Of a stretch of DNA of 7,822 nt, positions 1 through 6,104 are shown one piece after another. Under the pieces are notes generated by a model. It ran no database searches. It was not told where the DNA came from and saw only the letters and a list, made by a program, of their open reading frames with translations. This DNA is from a bacterium UBP10_UBA1149. GTDB taxonomy: Bacteria > Desulfobacterota > Binatia > UBA1149. Position numbers and translations under genes: made by a program. How positions within the stretch are numbered: position 1 is the first letter of the stretch; each line of letters begins with the position of its first letter. The stretch is taken from NCBI GenBank assembly GCA_002311335.1, contig DBZX01000024.1, positions 48,467 to 56,288 of the forward strand, in the 5' to 3' direction.

Positions 1-168
1 ATGGTCGGTGTACACCGGGTTGTGATCGGTCATGGCGTCGCACCAGTGCCGTATCATGGCCTGGTTGACGTCGTCGCGGGTCACGCGTGGCTCGGTGGCC
101 ACGCCCACGATCCTGCGCAACGCCGCCAGCAATGCGTCGGGTGTCTTGCTCTTGTTATCGTCGCTCAC
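1..168 (-). CDS. MaoC-type (FAS1-like) dehydratase, N-terminal fragment
   Basis: Only the first 56 codons lie in the window; the gene continues past position 1. Starting at a GTG (168-166), the reading frame carries DDVNQAMIRHWCDAMTDHNP followed by VYTD at residues 32-54. This is the typical opening of the MaoC-dehydratase N-terminal (hot-dog) domain found in hydratases such as the actinobacterial ChsH1/ChsH2 type and in MaoC/OB-fold (DUF35) fusions. Such proteins hydrate enoyl-CoA intermediates, often of bulky side chains. The start is chosen because no ATG precedes it in frame and the short variable leader before the conserved segment is normal for the family; no clear Shine-Dalgarno sequence is seen. 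It is the last gene of a minus-strand block, 148 bases downstream of the isomerase gene. The catalytic part and any fused C-terminal domain are outside the window, so the exact subfamily cannot be decided. Confidence 0.8.
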   Translation of the reverse strand, partial: MSDDNKSKTPDALLAALRRIVGVATEPRVTRDDVNQAMIRHWCDAMTDHNPVYTDH

Positions 169-316
169 TGTTGTCGGGGTGCCGGTCGGCTCCCGGTGGA
201 GATAGTGCCGTCTCGGCGGGTGGTATTCAAGGATTGAACACCGGGGCCAGGGTTTACCGGGCTCTCGGCGCGCTGCCTTGTGCTTCGGGAAAACGTTCGC
301 GAACGGCCGGGTTTCA
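169..316 (-). promoter_or_regulatory. Intergenic leader before the MaoC-type gene, with two inverted repeats
   Basis: This is the longest gap within the minus-strand block. It contains a perfect 12-base palindrome, CGTTCGCGAACG at 294-305, lying 11 bases beyond the preceding stop codon and followed on the minus strand by TTTT. It also contains TTCAA-GGA-TTGAA at 226-238 (5-base arms, 3-base spacer). The first could be a weak terminator-like hairpin or an operator half-site pair; the second could be an operator. A -35-like TTGAAT and a -10-like TATCTC on the minus strand are separated by about 20 bases, which is too far for a convincing promoter. Palindromes this short are expected by chance in a window of this size, so a regulatory role is only suggested. 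Confidence 0.25.
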
Positions 317-907
317 TCAGCCGTGGTGTTCCGCCGCCCAATTAAGGGCGTTCTCGAGGCGGTCGTTTCCCCAGAAAAGCTCCGTTCCGACAACGAAGGA
401 GGGGGCTCCAAATATCCCGAGCCGGGAGGCTTCCTCGGTTTGAGCGCGAAGCATGTCCTTTGACTCCGTGGACTGGGCTTCCTTGATAACAGTGGCGGGA
501 TCTTCACCCGCAGAAGCAATGCAGTGTGCGACTGTTGCCGATGTTGAGATGTCGAGGTCTTTTTCGAAGTTGGACCGATAAACTGCCCTAACGAAGCTGG
601 GAAGCCACGGGTCGTCTGCGAAGCGGCAGGCGACCCGCGCGGCCAACAGCCCGTTGCGAGGGAACTCCGACGGGCGACAGAAGGCTATGCCCTGGTCCTG
701 GCAGATACGCTCAAGGTCTCGCCACATGTAACGTCCCTTGGACGGGAAAAGGTTGAACGGCGAGTCCTGCCAACCGTACTCGGCGAAGATCGGCCCGAGC
801 AGTAAAGGTCGCCAGGAAATTTTGATGCCGCGTTGGGCCGCGAGTTCCTCCACGCGCATTGCAGCCGGGTAGGAGTAGGTGCTTGCGAACTCGAACCAGA
901 AATCCAC
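317..907 (-). CDS. 2-hydroxychromene-2-carboxylate isomerase / kappa-class GST-like protein (DsbA family)
   Basis: The 196-residue protein has the usual length and motifs of the HCCA isomerase/kappa glutathione transferase branch of the thioredoxin fold. These enzymes use glutathione for cis-trans type isomerisations, classically 2-hydroxychromene-2-carboxylate in naphthalene breakdown. The N-terminal FWFEFASTYSYPA (residues 3-15) supplies Ser9 at the position of the catalytic serine of NahD-type enzymes; here Thr replaces the usual following Pro. GAPSF (167-171) is the cis-proline loop and FWGNDRLE (178-185) the normal C-terminal signature. Two conserved-looking stretches between them are FPSKGRYMWRDLERIC (54-69) and FPRNGLLAARVA (82-93). 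The start is GTG at 907, placing the first strand directly at the N-terminus. It lies 34 bases after the LLM gene stop and ends in tandem TGA TGA codons (319-314). The fold is firm; the actual substrate is unknown and may not be aromatic. Confidence 0.88.
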   Translation of the reverse strand: MDFWFEFASTYSYPAAMRVEELAAQRGIKISWRPLLLGPIFAEYGWQDSPFNLFPSKGRYMWRDLERICQDQGIAFCRPSEFPRNGLLAARVACRFADDPWLPSFVRAVYRSNFEKDLDISTSATVAHCIASAGEDPATVIKEAQSTESKDMLRAQTEEASRLGIFGAPSFVVGTELFWGNDRLENALNWAAEHHG

Positions 908-941
908 GTTAATTCTTTGCGTTGGTTGATGTAGCTGTCGG

Positions 942-1886
942 TCAGCCGCGGGCCACGGGGGCGACTTCCTCTACGAAAGCCTGCAACTGGTCGTGCGAGT
1001 AGGGCGGAATGAGCATGAAAATAAAGTGAGTACAGCCGGCCCCGACGAAGGCTTGCACCTTTTCCAGGCATTCATCCTTGCCCCCTATCATCGACTGGGC
1101 ACGGGCTTCCTCTTTCGAGATACCGTAGGCGCCGACAAGCAGATCGCAGACGAAGTCCTGCGTCGCCTCGTCGTCGGTGTAGCACAGTGGCATCATAACG
1201 GTTTTCTCTATCTTTGCCGGGTCGCGGTCCACCTTGTTGCAGTGCTGTTCTATTATTCCCACCATTTCAGCAAACTGGGTCGCGGATCCAGGAGCGTTCC
1301 ACATGTCGGCGTACTGGGCGACGATGCGCAGCAGTATCTTTCGCCCGGTTCCGCCTATCATGATCGGCGTTCCGCCGTCCTGCACCGGCGCGGGCACGCA
1401 GATGGCGTCGTTGACCTGGTAGTGCTTGCCCTCCAGCGTTACCGCTTCGCCCGCGTGCATGCCCTTTATGATAATCAGCGACTCTTCGAGCGCTTCCAGC
1501 CGCCCGAGCACTGTCTTGAAATCGAAACCGAGGCTGTGGTGTTCCTGCTCGAACCAGCCGGCGCCCAGGCCGAGGTTCAAGCGGCCATTGCTCACTATGT
1601 CGAGGGTGGCCGCCGACTTGGCTACGAGCGACGGGTGGCGGTAGGTATTGCCATTGACGAGGTGGCCGATACGGGCCTTGCTGGTTACCTGGGACAGGGC
1701 CGCCAGCGTTGTCCAGCCCTCCATGCACGGACCCGTCGGGTCGGTGAAAATGGGGTAGAAGTGATCGAAGGTCCACAGGCTGTCGTAGCCCCAGTCGTCG
1801 GCCGCTTTCCACAAGTCGACGAGATCTTTCCATTCGACGTTCTGCTGGCCGGTCTGAAGTCCAAAGCGTATTGGGTGTGCAGGCAT
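942..1886 (-). CDS. LLM-class F420-dependent oxidoreductase (Rv1855c/TIGR03560-like)
   Basis: The 314-residue TIM-barrel protein belongs to the luciferase-like monooxygenase superfamily. The motifs are those of the coenzyme F420 branch: LWTFDHF (37-43) near the N-terminus, then GNTYRHPSLVAKSAATLD (79-96) leading into SNGRLNLGLGAGWFEQE (99-115), and PIMIGGTGRKIL (174-185) near the phosphate-binding end of the barrel. Such enzymes transfer hydride between F420H2 and an organic substrate, or use FMN in related subfamilies. No signal peptide or membrane segment is present, so the enzyme is cytosolic. The ATG at 1886 begins just before the conserved first strand (IRFGLQTGQ); I see no strong Shine-Dalgarno site ahead of it. 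The gene follows the dioxygenase gene after 47 bases and precedes the isomerase gene by 34. Family membership is secure. F420 rather than FMN as cofactor is inferred from family motifs, and the substrate is unknown. Confidence 0.9.
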   Translation of the reverse strand: MPAHPIRFGLQTGQQNVEWKDLVDLWKAADDWGYDSLWTFDHFYPIFTDPTGPCMEGWTTLAALSQVTSKARIGHLVNGNTYRHPSLVAKSAATLDIVSNGRLNLGLGAGWFEQEHHSLGFDFKTVLGRLEALEESLIIIKGMHAGEAVTLEGKHYQVNDAICVPAPVQDGGTPIMIGGTGRKILLRIVAQYADMWNAPGSATQFAEMVGIIEQHCNKVDRDPAKIEKTVMMPLCYTDDEATQDFVCDLLVGAYGISKEEARAQSMIGGKDECLEKVQAFVGAGCTHFIFMLIPPYSHDQLQAFVEEVAPVARG

Positions 1887-1933
1887 GGGGTACAGCTATA
1901 CGCCTGCCCGGGTACAGGCAACGACCGGGCCGG

Positions 1934-3178
1934 TCAGTCCTCGACGGCTGTCTCCCCGGGGGCCGGTTCCTGGGAGACCGTGGTGTATGCCCCCTCGCGC
2001 ACTTCGCGCAGGCGCGCGCGGGCCGCGGCCTTTTCGGGAGATACCGGTTCGGGGAAGCGGAAGCCGGAGTACATCCCCCGCCGCTCGCGCTTGGTGGGGG
2101 GCTGGCTCATGTGCAACGTGCAGCTGAGGTGGGCCGTGATGTCGCCGGTACGGGTGGGCAGGTCAATTTCAGGCAGGTCGTGGCAACCGGGACCGATGAG
2201 CGAAGGCCACAACAGTGCCCGGTGCGAACCGGCGGTGACCCGCAGTTGCCCCGAGTCCGAGTCGGCGCCGGTGACCGAGACCCCCACCGTCAGGCTGCAG
2301 CACTCGTAGCTGTGCCGCCCCAGGCTGCAGTCCTTGTGCCACGGAACATCGGATATTCCCTCGACGACGCCAATGGGTTTGACCAGGGCCTCGATGCGGT
2401 TGTTTTCCAGCCCCGCGTGTACGTGACCATCGCCGGTAATAGCGCCTATACTGAGAAAACGCTCGTTCTGTAGCAGTTCCGCCGCGCCCTCGGACCGTTC
2501 GTCGAAAGCCTGCATGCGCACCACGCGTCGTTTGCCGTCCCCGGTGGTGGCCCACCAGCTTCGCCCGTCGCCTTCCTCATACGAAGGCCGGGCAAGGTCC
2601 ATCTCGCCGGCAATGCGTGCCATTTCTTTTTCCCCGAACATGCCCGTGATGTGCAGGTAGCCGGCCTCGTGAAGGAACCATGACATCTCGTCAACTGGAT
2701 CGTCGGGACCGAAGGTCCGGTGCAGGTCCAGTGGCTCTCCCCGTGGGTCAACGAAGGAGACTGCTCCCGGTGTGTGAAGGGTTCGTGAGTCGAGCGCGCC
2801 GCGCAGCACGAGCCACCAGTCCAGCAGGTGCCCGATGTTGCCCTCGGGCATGTCGAGCGCGCCTGAGACCATGAAGGTTACGGGCGTGAACTGGTCGCAG
2901 ACAAGCCCGGCCAGTTGATCGTCCTTGAACCTGACGCGAGCGGCCCCCGGTGTCAGGCCCGTCTGCACTACGACCCGGTCGCTGTCCCACGAAAGCGACC
3001 ACGCATCGCCGCCGCTTTCGATTGTGATCGGTCGCAGACCGAGCAGGCCCGCCCCGGGTATGACCAGTTCATGGTTGGCTTCGAGTGCGGCCGGAAGCTG
3101 GTCGGAAAAAAACTGCCCGGGGTCAAAGGCGGCAGGCTCGCCGTCTGTCCGGGTGCGGAAGTCTACGGACATTTTCAT
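1934..3178 (-). CDS. SCP2-like domain fused to phytanoyl-CoA dioxygenase (PhyH) domain
   Basis: The 414-residue protein has two parts. Residues about 20-135 look like a sterol-carrier/SCP2-type fold: an alternating strand region is followed by DQFTPVTFMVSGALDMPEGN (95-114) and the helix LLDWWLVLRGALDSR (118-132). Residues about 160-375 form an iron(II)/2-oxoglutarate dioxygenase of the PhyH family. The iron triad is visible: His281 and Asp283 in VPWHKDCSLG, and distal His356 in SCTLHMSQPP. Arg366 or Arg367 in RERRGMYSGF is the likely 2-oxoglutarate ligand. GVVEGISDVPWHKDCSLG and GSHRALLWP are strongly PhyH-like. PhyH enzymes hydroxylate acyl-CoAs or other hydrophobic molecules, so a lipid-binding partner domain makes sense. 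The ATG at 3178 lies 3 bases after the membrane-protein stop, suggesting translational coupling; another ATG follows at 3172. A 13-base inverted repeat (1923-1935) overlaps the stop codon but has no T-run. The substrate is unknown; the dioxygenase call is more certain than the SCP2 call. Confidence 0.85.
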   Translation of the reverse strand: MKMSVDFRTRTDGEPAAFDPGQFFSDQLPAALEANHELVIPGAGLLGLRPITIESGGDAWSLSWDSDRVVVQTGLTPGAARVRFKDDQLAGLVCDQFTPVTFMVSGALDMPEGNIGHLLDWWLVLRGALDSRTLHTPGAVSFVDPRGEPLDLHRTFGPDDPVDEMSWFLHEAGYLHITGMFGEKEMARIAGEMDLARPSYEEGDGRSWWATTGDGKRRVVRMQAFDERSEGAAELLQNERFLSIGAITGDGHVHAGLENNRIEALVKPIGVVEGISDVPWHKDCSLGRHSYECCSLTVGVSVTGADSDSGQLRVTAGSHRALLWPSLIGPGCHDLPEIDLPTRTGDITAHLSCTLHMSQPPTKRERRGMYSGFRFPEPVSPEKAAARARLREVREGAYTTVSQEPAPGETAVED

Positions 3179-3181
3179 TGC

Positions 3182-3715
3182 TTACTGCGCATCCTGGGCA
3201 CGCGGTTTGGCGGTTACCCCCTCGCGCGAAGCGTTCGCCAGCGCCCACCAGCCGATGATCGGAGTAACCACGGCCGCCAGCATGGCCGCCCACACGGCCT
3301 TGAACAACACGAAGTCCGACACGCTGAACGGTTGAGCCTGGCCGAGGGTGAGGGCCCACACTACCGGCACCGCGCCAAAGACAACTCCCAGTACACCGAG
3401 AAACAGGCCGCGCCTTGGAACAGAACGCTCGAACCAGTGCGAGTGGGGAAACTGTTGGTCGGGTAGCGGGGAAACCTTGCCCGACTTTACCTGTCGCGAG
3501 ACCAGTGCGCTTACTATGACGCAGGTCAGAAAGGGCAGGATGAATCCCGTGGCCAGCAGGTCAACACCAACGCTCTGTTCGCCCCACAGCGGTACGTTCT
3601 CCGTCCCTCTGAACAACGCCCACACGATCAACCCGTTGAGGAGGAAGTTGAAAATCGTCGGGCCGATGCCTTGGTCGACCAAAAGAAAACGACGGTGTTG
3701 TTCAGACAGTTGCAT
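3182..3715 (-). CDS. Four-helix integral membrane protein of unknown function
   Basis: I do not recognise a named family with a function. From the ATG at 3715 the protein has 177 residues and four hydrophobic segments, at about residues 17-35, 53-72, 103-124 and 135-159. Between the second and third is a polar loop containing SRQVKSGKVSPLPD and HWFERSVPRRG. Recognisable features are LLVDQGIGPTIFNFLLNG near the first helix and LLATGFILPFLTC in the second. A longer GTG start at 3763 is possible, but the ATG at 3715 has a GGAGG seven bases upstream and the extra 16 residues are poor in conserved-looking sequence, so the shorter form is preferred. It begins 63 bases after the beta-lactamase-like gene and ends 3 bases before the SCP2-PhyH gene, so its job may be tied to the dioxygenase. 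Transport or membrane anchoring are guesses only. Confidence 0.8.
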   Translation of the reverse strand: MQLSEQHRRFLLVDQGIGPTIFNFLLNGLIVWALFRGTENVPLWGEQSVGVDLLATGFILPFLTCVIVSALVSRQVKSGKVSPLPDQQFPHSHWFERSVPRRGLFLGVLGVVFGAVPVVWALTLGQAQPFSVSDFVLFKAVWAAMLAAVVTPIIGWWALANASREGVTAKPRAQDAQ

Positions 3716-3722
3716 CCGGGTA

Positions 3723-3727
3723 CCTCC
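3723..3727 (-). promoter_or_regulatory. Ribosome binding site deciding the membrane-protein start
   Basis: On the minus strand GGAGG sits seven bases before the ATG at 3715. No comparable sequence precedes the alternative GTG at 3763, so this site selects the shorter 177-residue product. Confidence 0.65.
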
Positions 3728-3778
3728 AGCAGAGGGATGACGATAGTCGCGGGCCGCGCGCACGCAAGCCCGCTGGCG

Positions 3779-5119
3779 TTACAACCCGAAGAAGGCGAAA
3801 GACTGGGCGATATAAACCGGGTAGGGCCGGCCGCTGTACGGGCCCGGCTGGTCCTGGGCGAGCACAACGCCGACCAGCCCCGTGGTGGGGCTGACTATGA
3901 ACGTCGTCCCGAAGTATCCCGACCACCAGAAGTCGCCCTTGCGGTCGGTCATGATGGTGGCGTCGGGGTCAACGACCACCGCCATTCCCAGGCCCCAGCC
4001 CAGCCCCTCGATGTCTTCTTCGGCGAGCACGCCCGAGGCGACGTGCGCGCGCGTCATCAGGCCAACGGTCTCGGGTTGGAGCAGGCGCACTCCGTTGTAG
4101 CTGCCCCGGTTCCACAGCATGAGCGCAAACTTGAGATAGTCGCCCGCCGTTGAGACCAGGCCGCTGCCGCCCGGTGTCCAGTCGGCCGGGTCGTGGTGAG
4201 GGTGCTCCACCAGCAGGAGGTCGCCGTCTTCGTCTTTCGTGTACACGCGCGCCATGTCGGCCTGCTCGTTGACCGGCGGCAGGAAGCCCGTTGAACTCAT
4301 GCCCAGAGGTTCGAACACGCGTTCGACCAGGAACTCACCGAAGGGCTGTCCGGCGGCGACTTCGACCACGCGGGCCAGCACGTCGGCCGTCCAGCCGTAG
4401 CGCCAGCGCGTGCCGGGCTGTTCGTAAAGCGGCGCGGTGAGTATGCGGTTGACGCGCAGCTCCAGCGACCCCGCGCCGGCATAGATGTCGCGCTCTGCCC
4501 ACATCCTGCCCAGGGGCGAAGGGTCTTGTTCGTGGCCGATGCCGGCCGAAAAGGTGAGCAGCTGGCGTACGGTGAGCGGCTCTTGCAGGGGCTCGGTTGC
4601 AAGCGGTTCACCGGGCGAACTGTCGCTGGCCACGCGCAGGCTCGCGGCTACCGGCAGGTAGAGCGACACCGGGTCGTTGAGCGAAAGGCGGCCTTCTTCG
4701 ACCAGCATCATGGCGGCCACGGCGGTTACCGGCTTGGTCATCGACGCCAGCCTGAAGCGGGTGGACAACTGCATGGGCAGCCCGGCCTCGATGTCGGCGT
4801 AGCCAGCCGTGTGGGCGTGCACCACGCGACCGTCGCGGGCGAAGACGGCCACGTAACCCGAGTTAGTGCCTATGGCGGCGTTGAAATCGAGGAAAGCGTC
4901 CAGGGCTGCGGTCGAAAGGCTCGACAGTGCCGCGGGTTGGGGCAGGGACGGGTCGGCGGCGGCGATGTTGACCGCCGCTTCGCTGTCTTGCCGCGTGGGC
5001 CCGCCGCAGGCAGTTACGAGCAGGCAGGCAGTCGCACAAACGGCGAGCAGGCCGGCCGTTGTCCGACCGGCGGCGCTTTGCTGCCGCTGCCTGCCAGTGA
5101 CTGTGCGTTGTTGATGCAT
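3779..5119 (-). CDS. Lipoprotein serine hydrolase, class C beta-lactamase/CubicO family
   Basis: The 446-residue protein starts with a basic region (RTVTGRQRQQSAAGRT), a hydrophobic stretch and the lipobox LVTAC, giving a predicted lipidated Cys38, so it should be attached to the membrane on the periplasmic side. The beta-lactamase (AmpC/CubicO) domain follows from about residue 72. The nucleophile motif SMTK has Ser126 and Lys129. The second motif is Tyr241-Gly-Trp243 in RYGWTADVLARVVEVAAG, in place of the YxN of true class C enzymes. The third is WSG (399-401) in WWSGYFGT, in place of KTG or HTG. QLLTFSAGIGHE (186-197) and PGTRWRYG (235-242) are typical of the family. This pattern is common in esterases, transesterases and peptidases of the family rather than in resistance enzymes. 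The ATG at 5119 has no clear Shine-Dalgarno site. It is the first gene of the minus-strand block; the natural substrate cannot be told. Confidence 0.9.
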   Translation of the reverse strand: MHQQRTVTGRQRQQSAAGRTTAGLLAVCATACLLVTACGGPTRQDSEAAVNIAAADPSLPQPAALSSLSTAALDAFLDFNAAIGTNSGYVAVFARDGRVVHAHTAGYADIEAGLPMQLSTRFRLASMTKPVTAVAAMMLVEEGRLSLNDPVSLYLPVAASLRVASDSSPGEPLATEPLQEPLTVRQLLTFSAGIGHEQDPSPLGRMWAERDIYAGAGSLELRVNRILTAPLYEQPGTRWRYGWTADVLARVVEVAAGQPFGEFLVERVFEPLGMSSTGFLPPVNEQADMARVYTKDEDGDLLLVEHPHHDPADWTPGGSGLVSTAGDYLKFALMLWNRGSYNGVRLLQPETVGLMTRAHVASGVLAEEDIEGLGWGLGMAVVVDPDATIMTDRKGDFWWSGYFGTTFIVSPTTGLVGVVLAQDQPGPYSGRPYPVYIAQSFAFFGL

Positions 5120-5137
5120 GGTCTGGATGCCGGCCCC

Positions 5138-5143
5138 AGTATA
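5138..5143 (-). promoter_or_regulatory. Possible -10 element for the beta-lactamase-like gene
   Basis: On the minus strand TATACT matches the TATAAT consensus at five of six bases. Transcription would begin roughly a dozen bases before the ATG at 5119, consistent with the absence of a clear Shine-Dalgarno site. No good -35 hexamer is found 16-18 bases upstream, so the call is weak. Confidence 0.3.
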
Positions 5144-5207
5144 GCGGTTGCGTTTTCTGTTCCTATGTCGCGGGCGAGTGTCGCGTCGGGCCTGTTTACC
5201 GGGGCCT

Positions 5208-5223
5208 CGCGGTTACCGCGGTT
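5208..5223. promoter_or_regulatory. Inverted/direct repeat in the divergent intergenic region
   Basis: The intergenic region 5120-5277 separates divergent genes. Within it CGCGGT-T-ACCGCG (5208-5220) is a perfect inverted repeat with 6-base arms. It overlaps a second, 8-base palindrome (ACCGCGGT, 5215-5222), so that CGCGGTT also occurs as a direct repeat at 5208 and 5217. A plus-strand TATAGG lies at 5246-5251, about 27 bases before the crotonase ATG, without a good -35. The repeat is well placed for an operator controlling one or both genes, but the regulator is not in the window and the sequence is short and GC-rich. Confidence 0.3.
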
Positions 5224-5267
5224 CAGTTAGCCTGTGCGACTGCGCTATAGGGTGACTGCCGGCAGGC

Positions 5268-5273
5268 GGAGGG
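5268..5273 (+). promoter_or_regulatory. Ribosome binding site of the crotonase gene
   Basis: GGAGGG lies four bases before the ATG at 5278, a strong Shine-Dalgarno match that fixes the start of the crotonase gene. Confidence 0.7.
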
Positions 5274-5277
5274 CGAC

Positions 5278-6075
5278 ATGCAGGTTCCATCTTTCAACAC
5301 GATCGAGATCTCAGCGGCGGGCAACAGGGGCACGCTCGAGCTCGACCGCCCCGACAGTCTCAACCCGCTGGGCCCCGAGACCCTGGCCGAGCTTGCCCGG
5401 GCGGCGGATTTCCTGGCCGGCTGCTCCGAGCTGAAGGTCGTTGTCGTCTCGGGCAGGGGGCGCGCATTTTCTGCCGGCGCCGACGTGACGGCCTTTGCCG
5501 GCGGCGGGGGAGACAGTCCGACTGACCCCAGGGCCATGGCCGATCTCGGCCGCTTGATGGCCGACGCCGTCGAGCGTATTCCGGCGGTGACAGTGGCCCG
5601 CATACAGGGACACTGCGTTGGCGGCGGCCTGGTGCTGGCGGCGGCCTGCGACCTCAGGGTGGCCGCCGACGACGTGCGTTTCGCGATACCCGAGATAGAT
5701 CTCGGCATACCGCTTGCCTGGGGAGGCATACCGCGGCTGGTCCGGGAAATAGGGCCCGCGCTTACGAAAGAACTGGTGATGACCTGCCGGCCCTTTACGG
5801 CCGAGGAAGCCCGCGCCGCCGGTTTCGTCAACCGAGTGGTCGCGCCATCAAAACTCGAAGAGGAAACAGAGACGCTCGCCGCCCAGCTGGCCGACAAGCC
5901 CGCGCTCGCGTTGCTGTCGACCAAGCGCCATGTAAACGCCGTGACCGAGCAGGCCTGGGGCGTGGCCCGCAGCTGGGCCGACGCCGACGGCCTGCTGGCA
6001 GGCCTGCGCGACCCCGAGGGCCGCGAGTCGGCCCTGCGCTATCTCGAAGGCCTGGCCGCGCGTCGCCAAGGCTGA
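5278..6075 (+). CDS. Enoyl-CoA hydratase/isomerase (crotonase) family protein
   Basis: The 265-residue protein has the normal length and layout of a crotonase, a cytosolic enzyme acting on acyl-CoA thioesters. AFSAGADVTAF (63-73) forms the first half of the oxyanion hole and CoA pocket. IQGHCVGGGLVLAAACDLRV (109-128) gives the second half, followed by FAIPEIDLGIPLAWGG (135-150) and a C-terminal helical part with FTAEEARAAGFVNRVV (173-188). Of the two acidic residues that carry out hydration in rat mitochondrial crotonase, the second is present (Glu139), but the first position, in GGGLVLA, is Val119. A classical hydratase reaction is therefore doubtful; isomerase or another crotonase reaction is possible. 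The start has a strong Shine-Dalgarno site. It is the only plus-strand gene, divergent from the lipoprotein hydrolase gene and convergent, after 29 bases with no visible terminator, with the copper-protein gene. The family is certain, the reaction is not. Confidence 0.92.
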   Translation: MQVPSFNTIEISAAGNRGTLELDRPDSLNPLGPETLAELARAADFLAGCSELKVVVVSGRGRAFSAGADVTAFAGGGGDSPTDPRAMADLGRLMADAVERIPAVTVARIQGHCVGGGLVLAAACDLRVAADDVRFAIPEIDLGIPLAWGGIPRLVREIGPALTKELVMTCRPFTAEEARAAGFVNRVVAPSKLEEETETLAAQLADKPALALLSTKRHVNAVTEQAWGVARSWADADGLLAGLRDPEGRESALRYLEGLAARRQG

Positions 6076-6104
6076 CAGCTCCGTCGCGTCGCCACCGGCC
6101 CGGG

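Noticed and set aside
1..237. Plus-strand frame open from the first base
   Set aside because: The minus strand encodes a clear MaoC N-terminal motif over positions 1-168; the plus-strand translation resembles nothing.
1923..1935. GACCG-GGC-CGGTC hairpin at the end of the dioxygenase gene as a terminator
   Set aside because: The stem is only five bases, it overlaps the stop codon and no T-run follows in the direction of transcription.
993..2309. Long plus-strand open frame of 438 codons
   Set aside because: It runs antisense across the LLM oxidoreductase and the end of the dioxygenase gene, both with clear family motifs. Its own translation shows no recognisable domain; it is a high-GC codon-position artefact.
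4526..5230. Plus-strand open frame of 234 codons over the start of the beta-lactamase-like gene
   Set aside because: The minus strand encodes the signal sequence, lipobox and SMTK motif here; the plus-strand translation is Gly/Arg/His-rich and without a domain.
5223..5924. Minus-strand open frame of 233 codons opposite the crotonase gene
   Set aside because: It is rich in Ser, Ala and Pro without motifs, while the plus strand has a strong Shine-Dalgarno site and all crotonase signatures.
6076..6104. Possible bidirectional terminator between the convergent genes
   Set aside because: The 29-base gap is GC-rich but shows no convincing stem-loop and no T-run on either strand.
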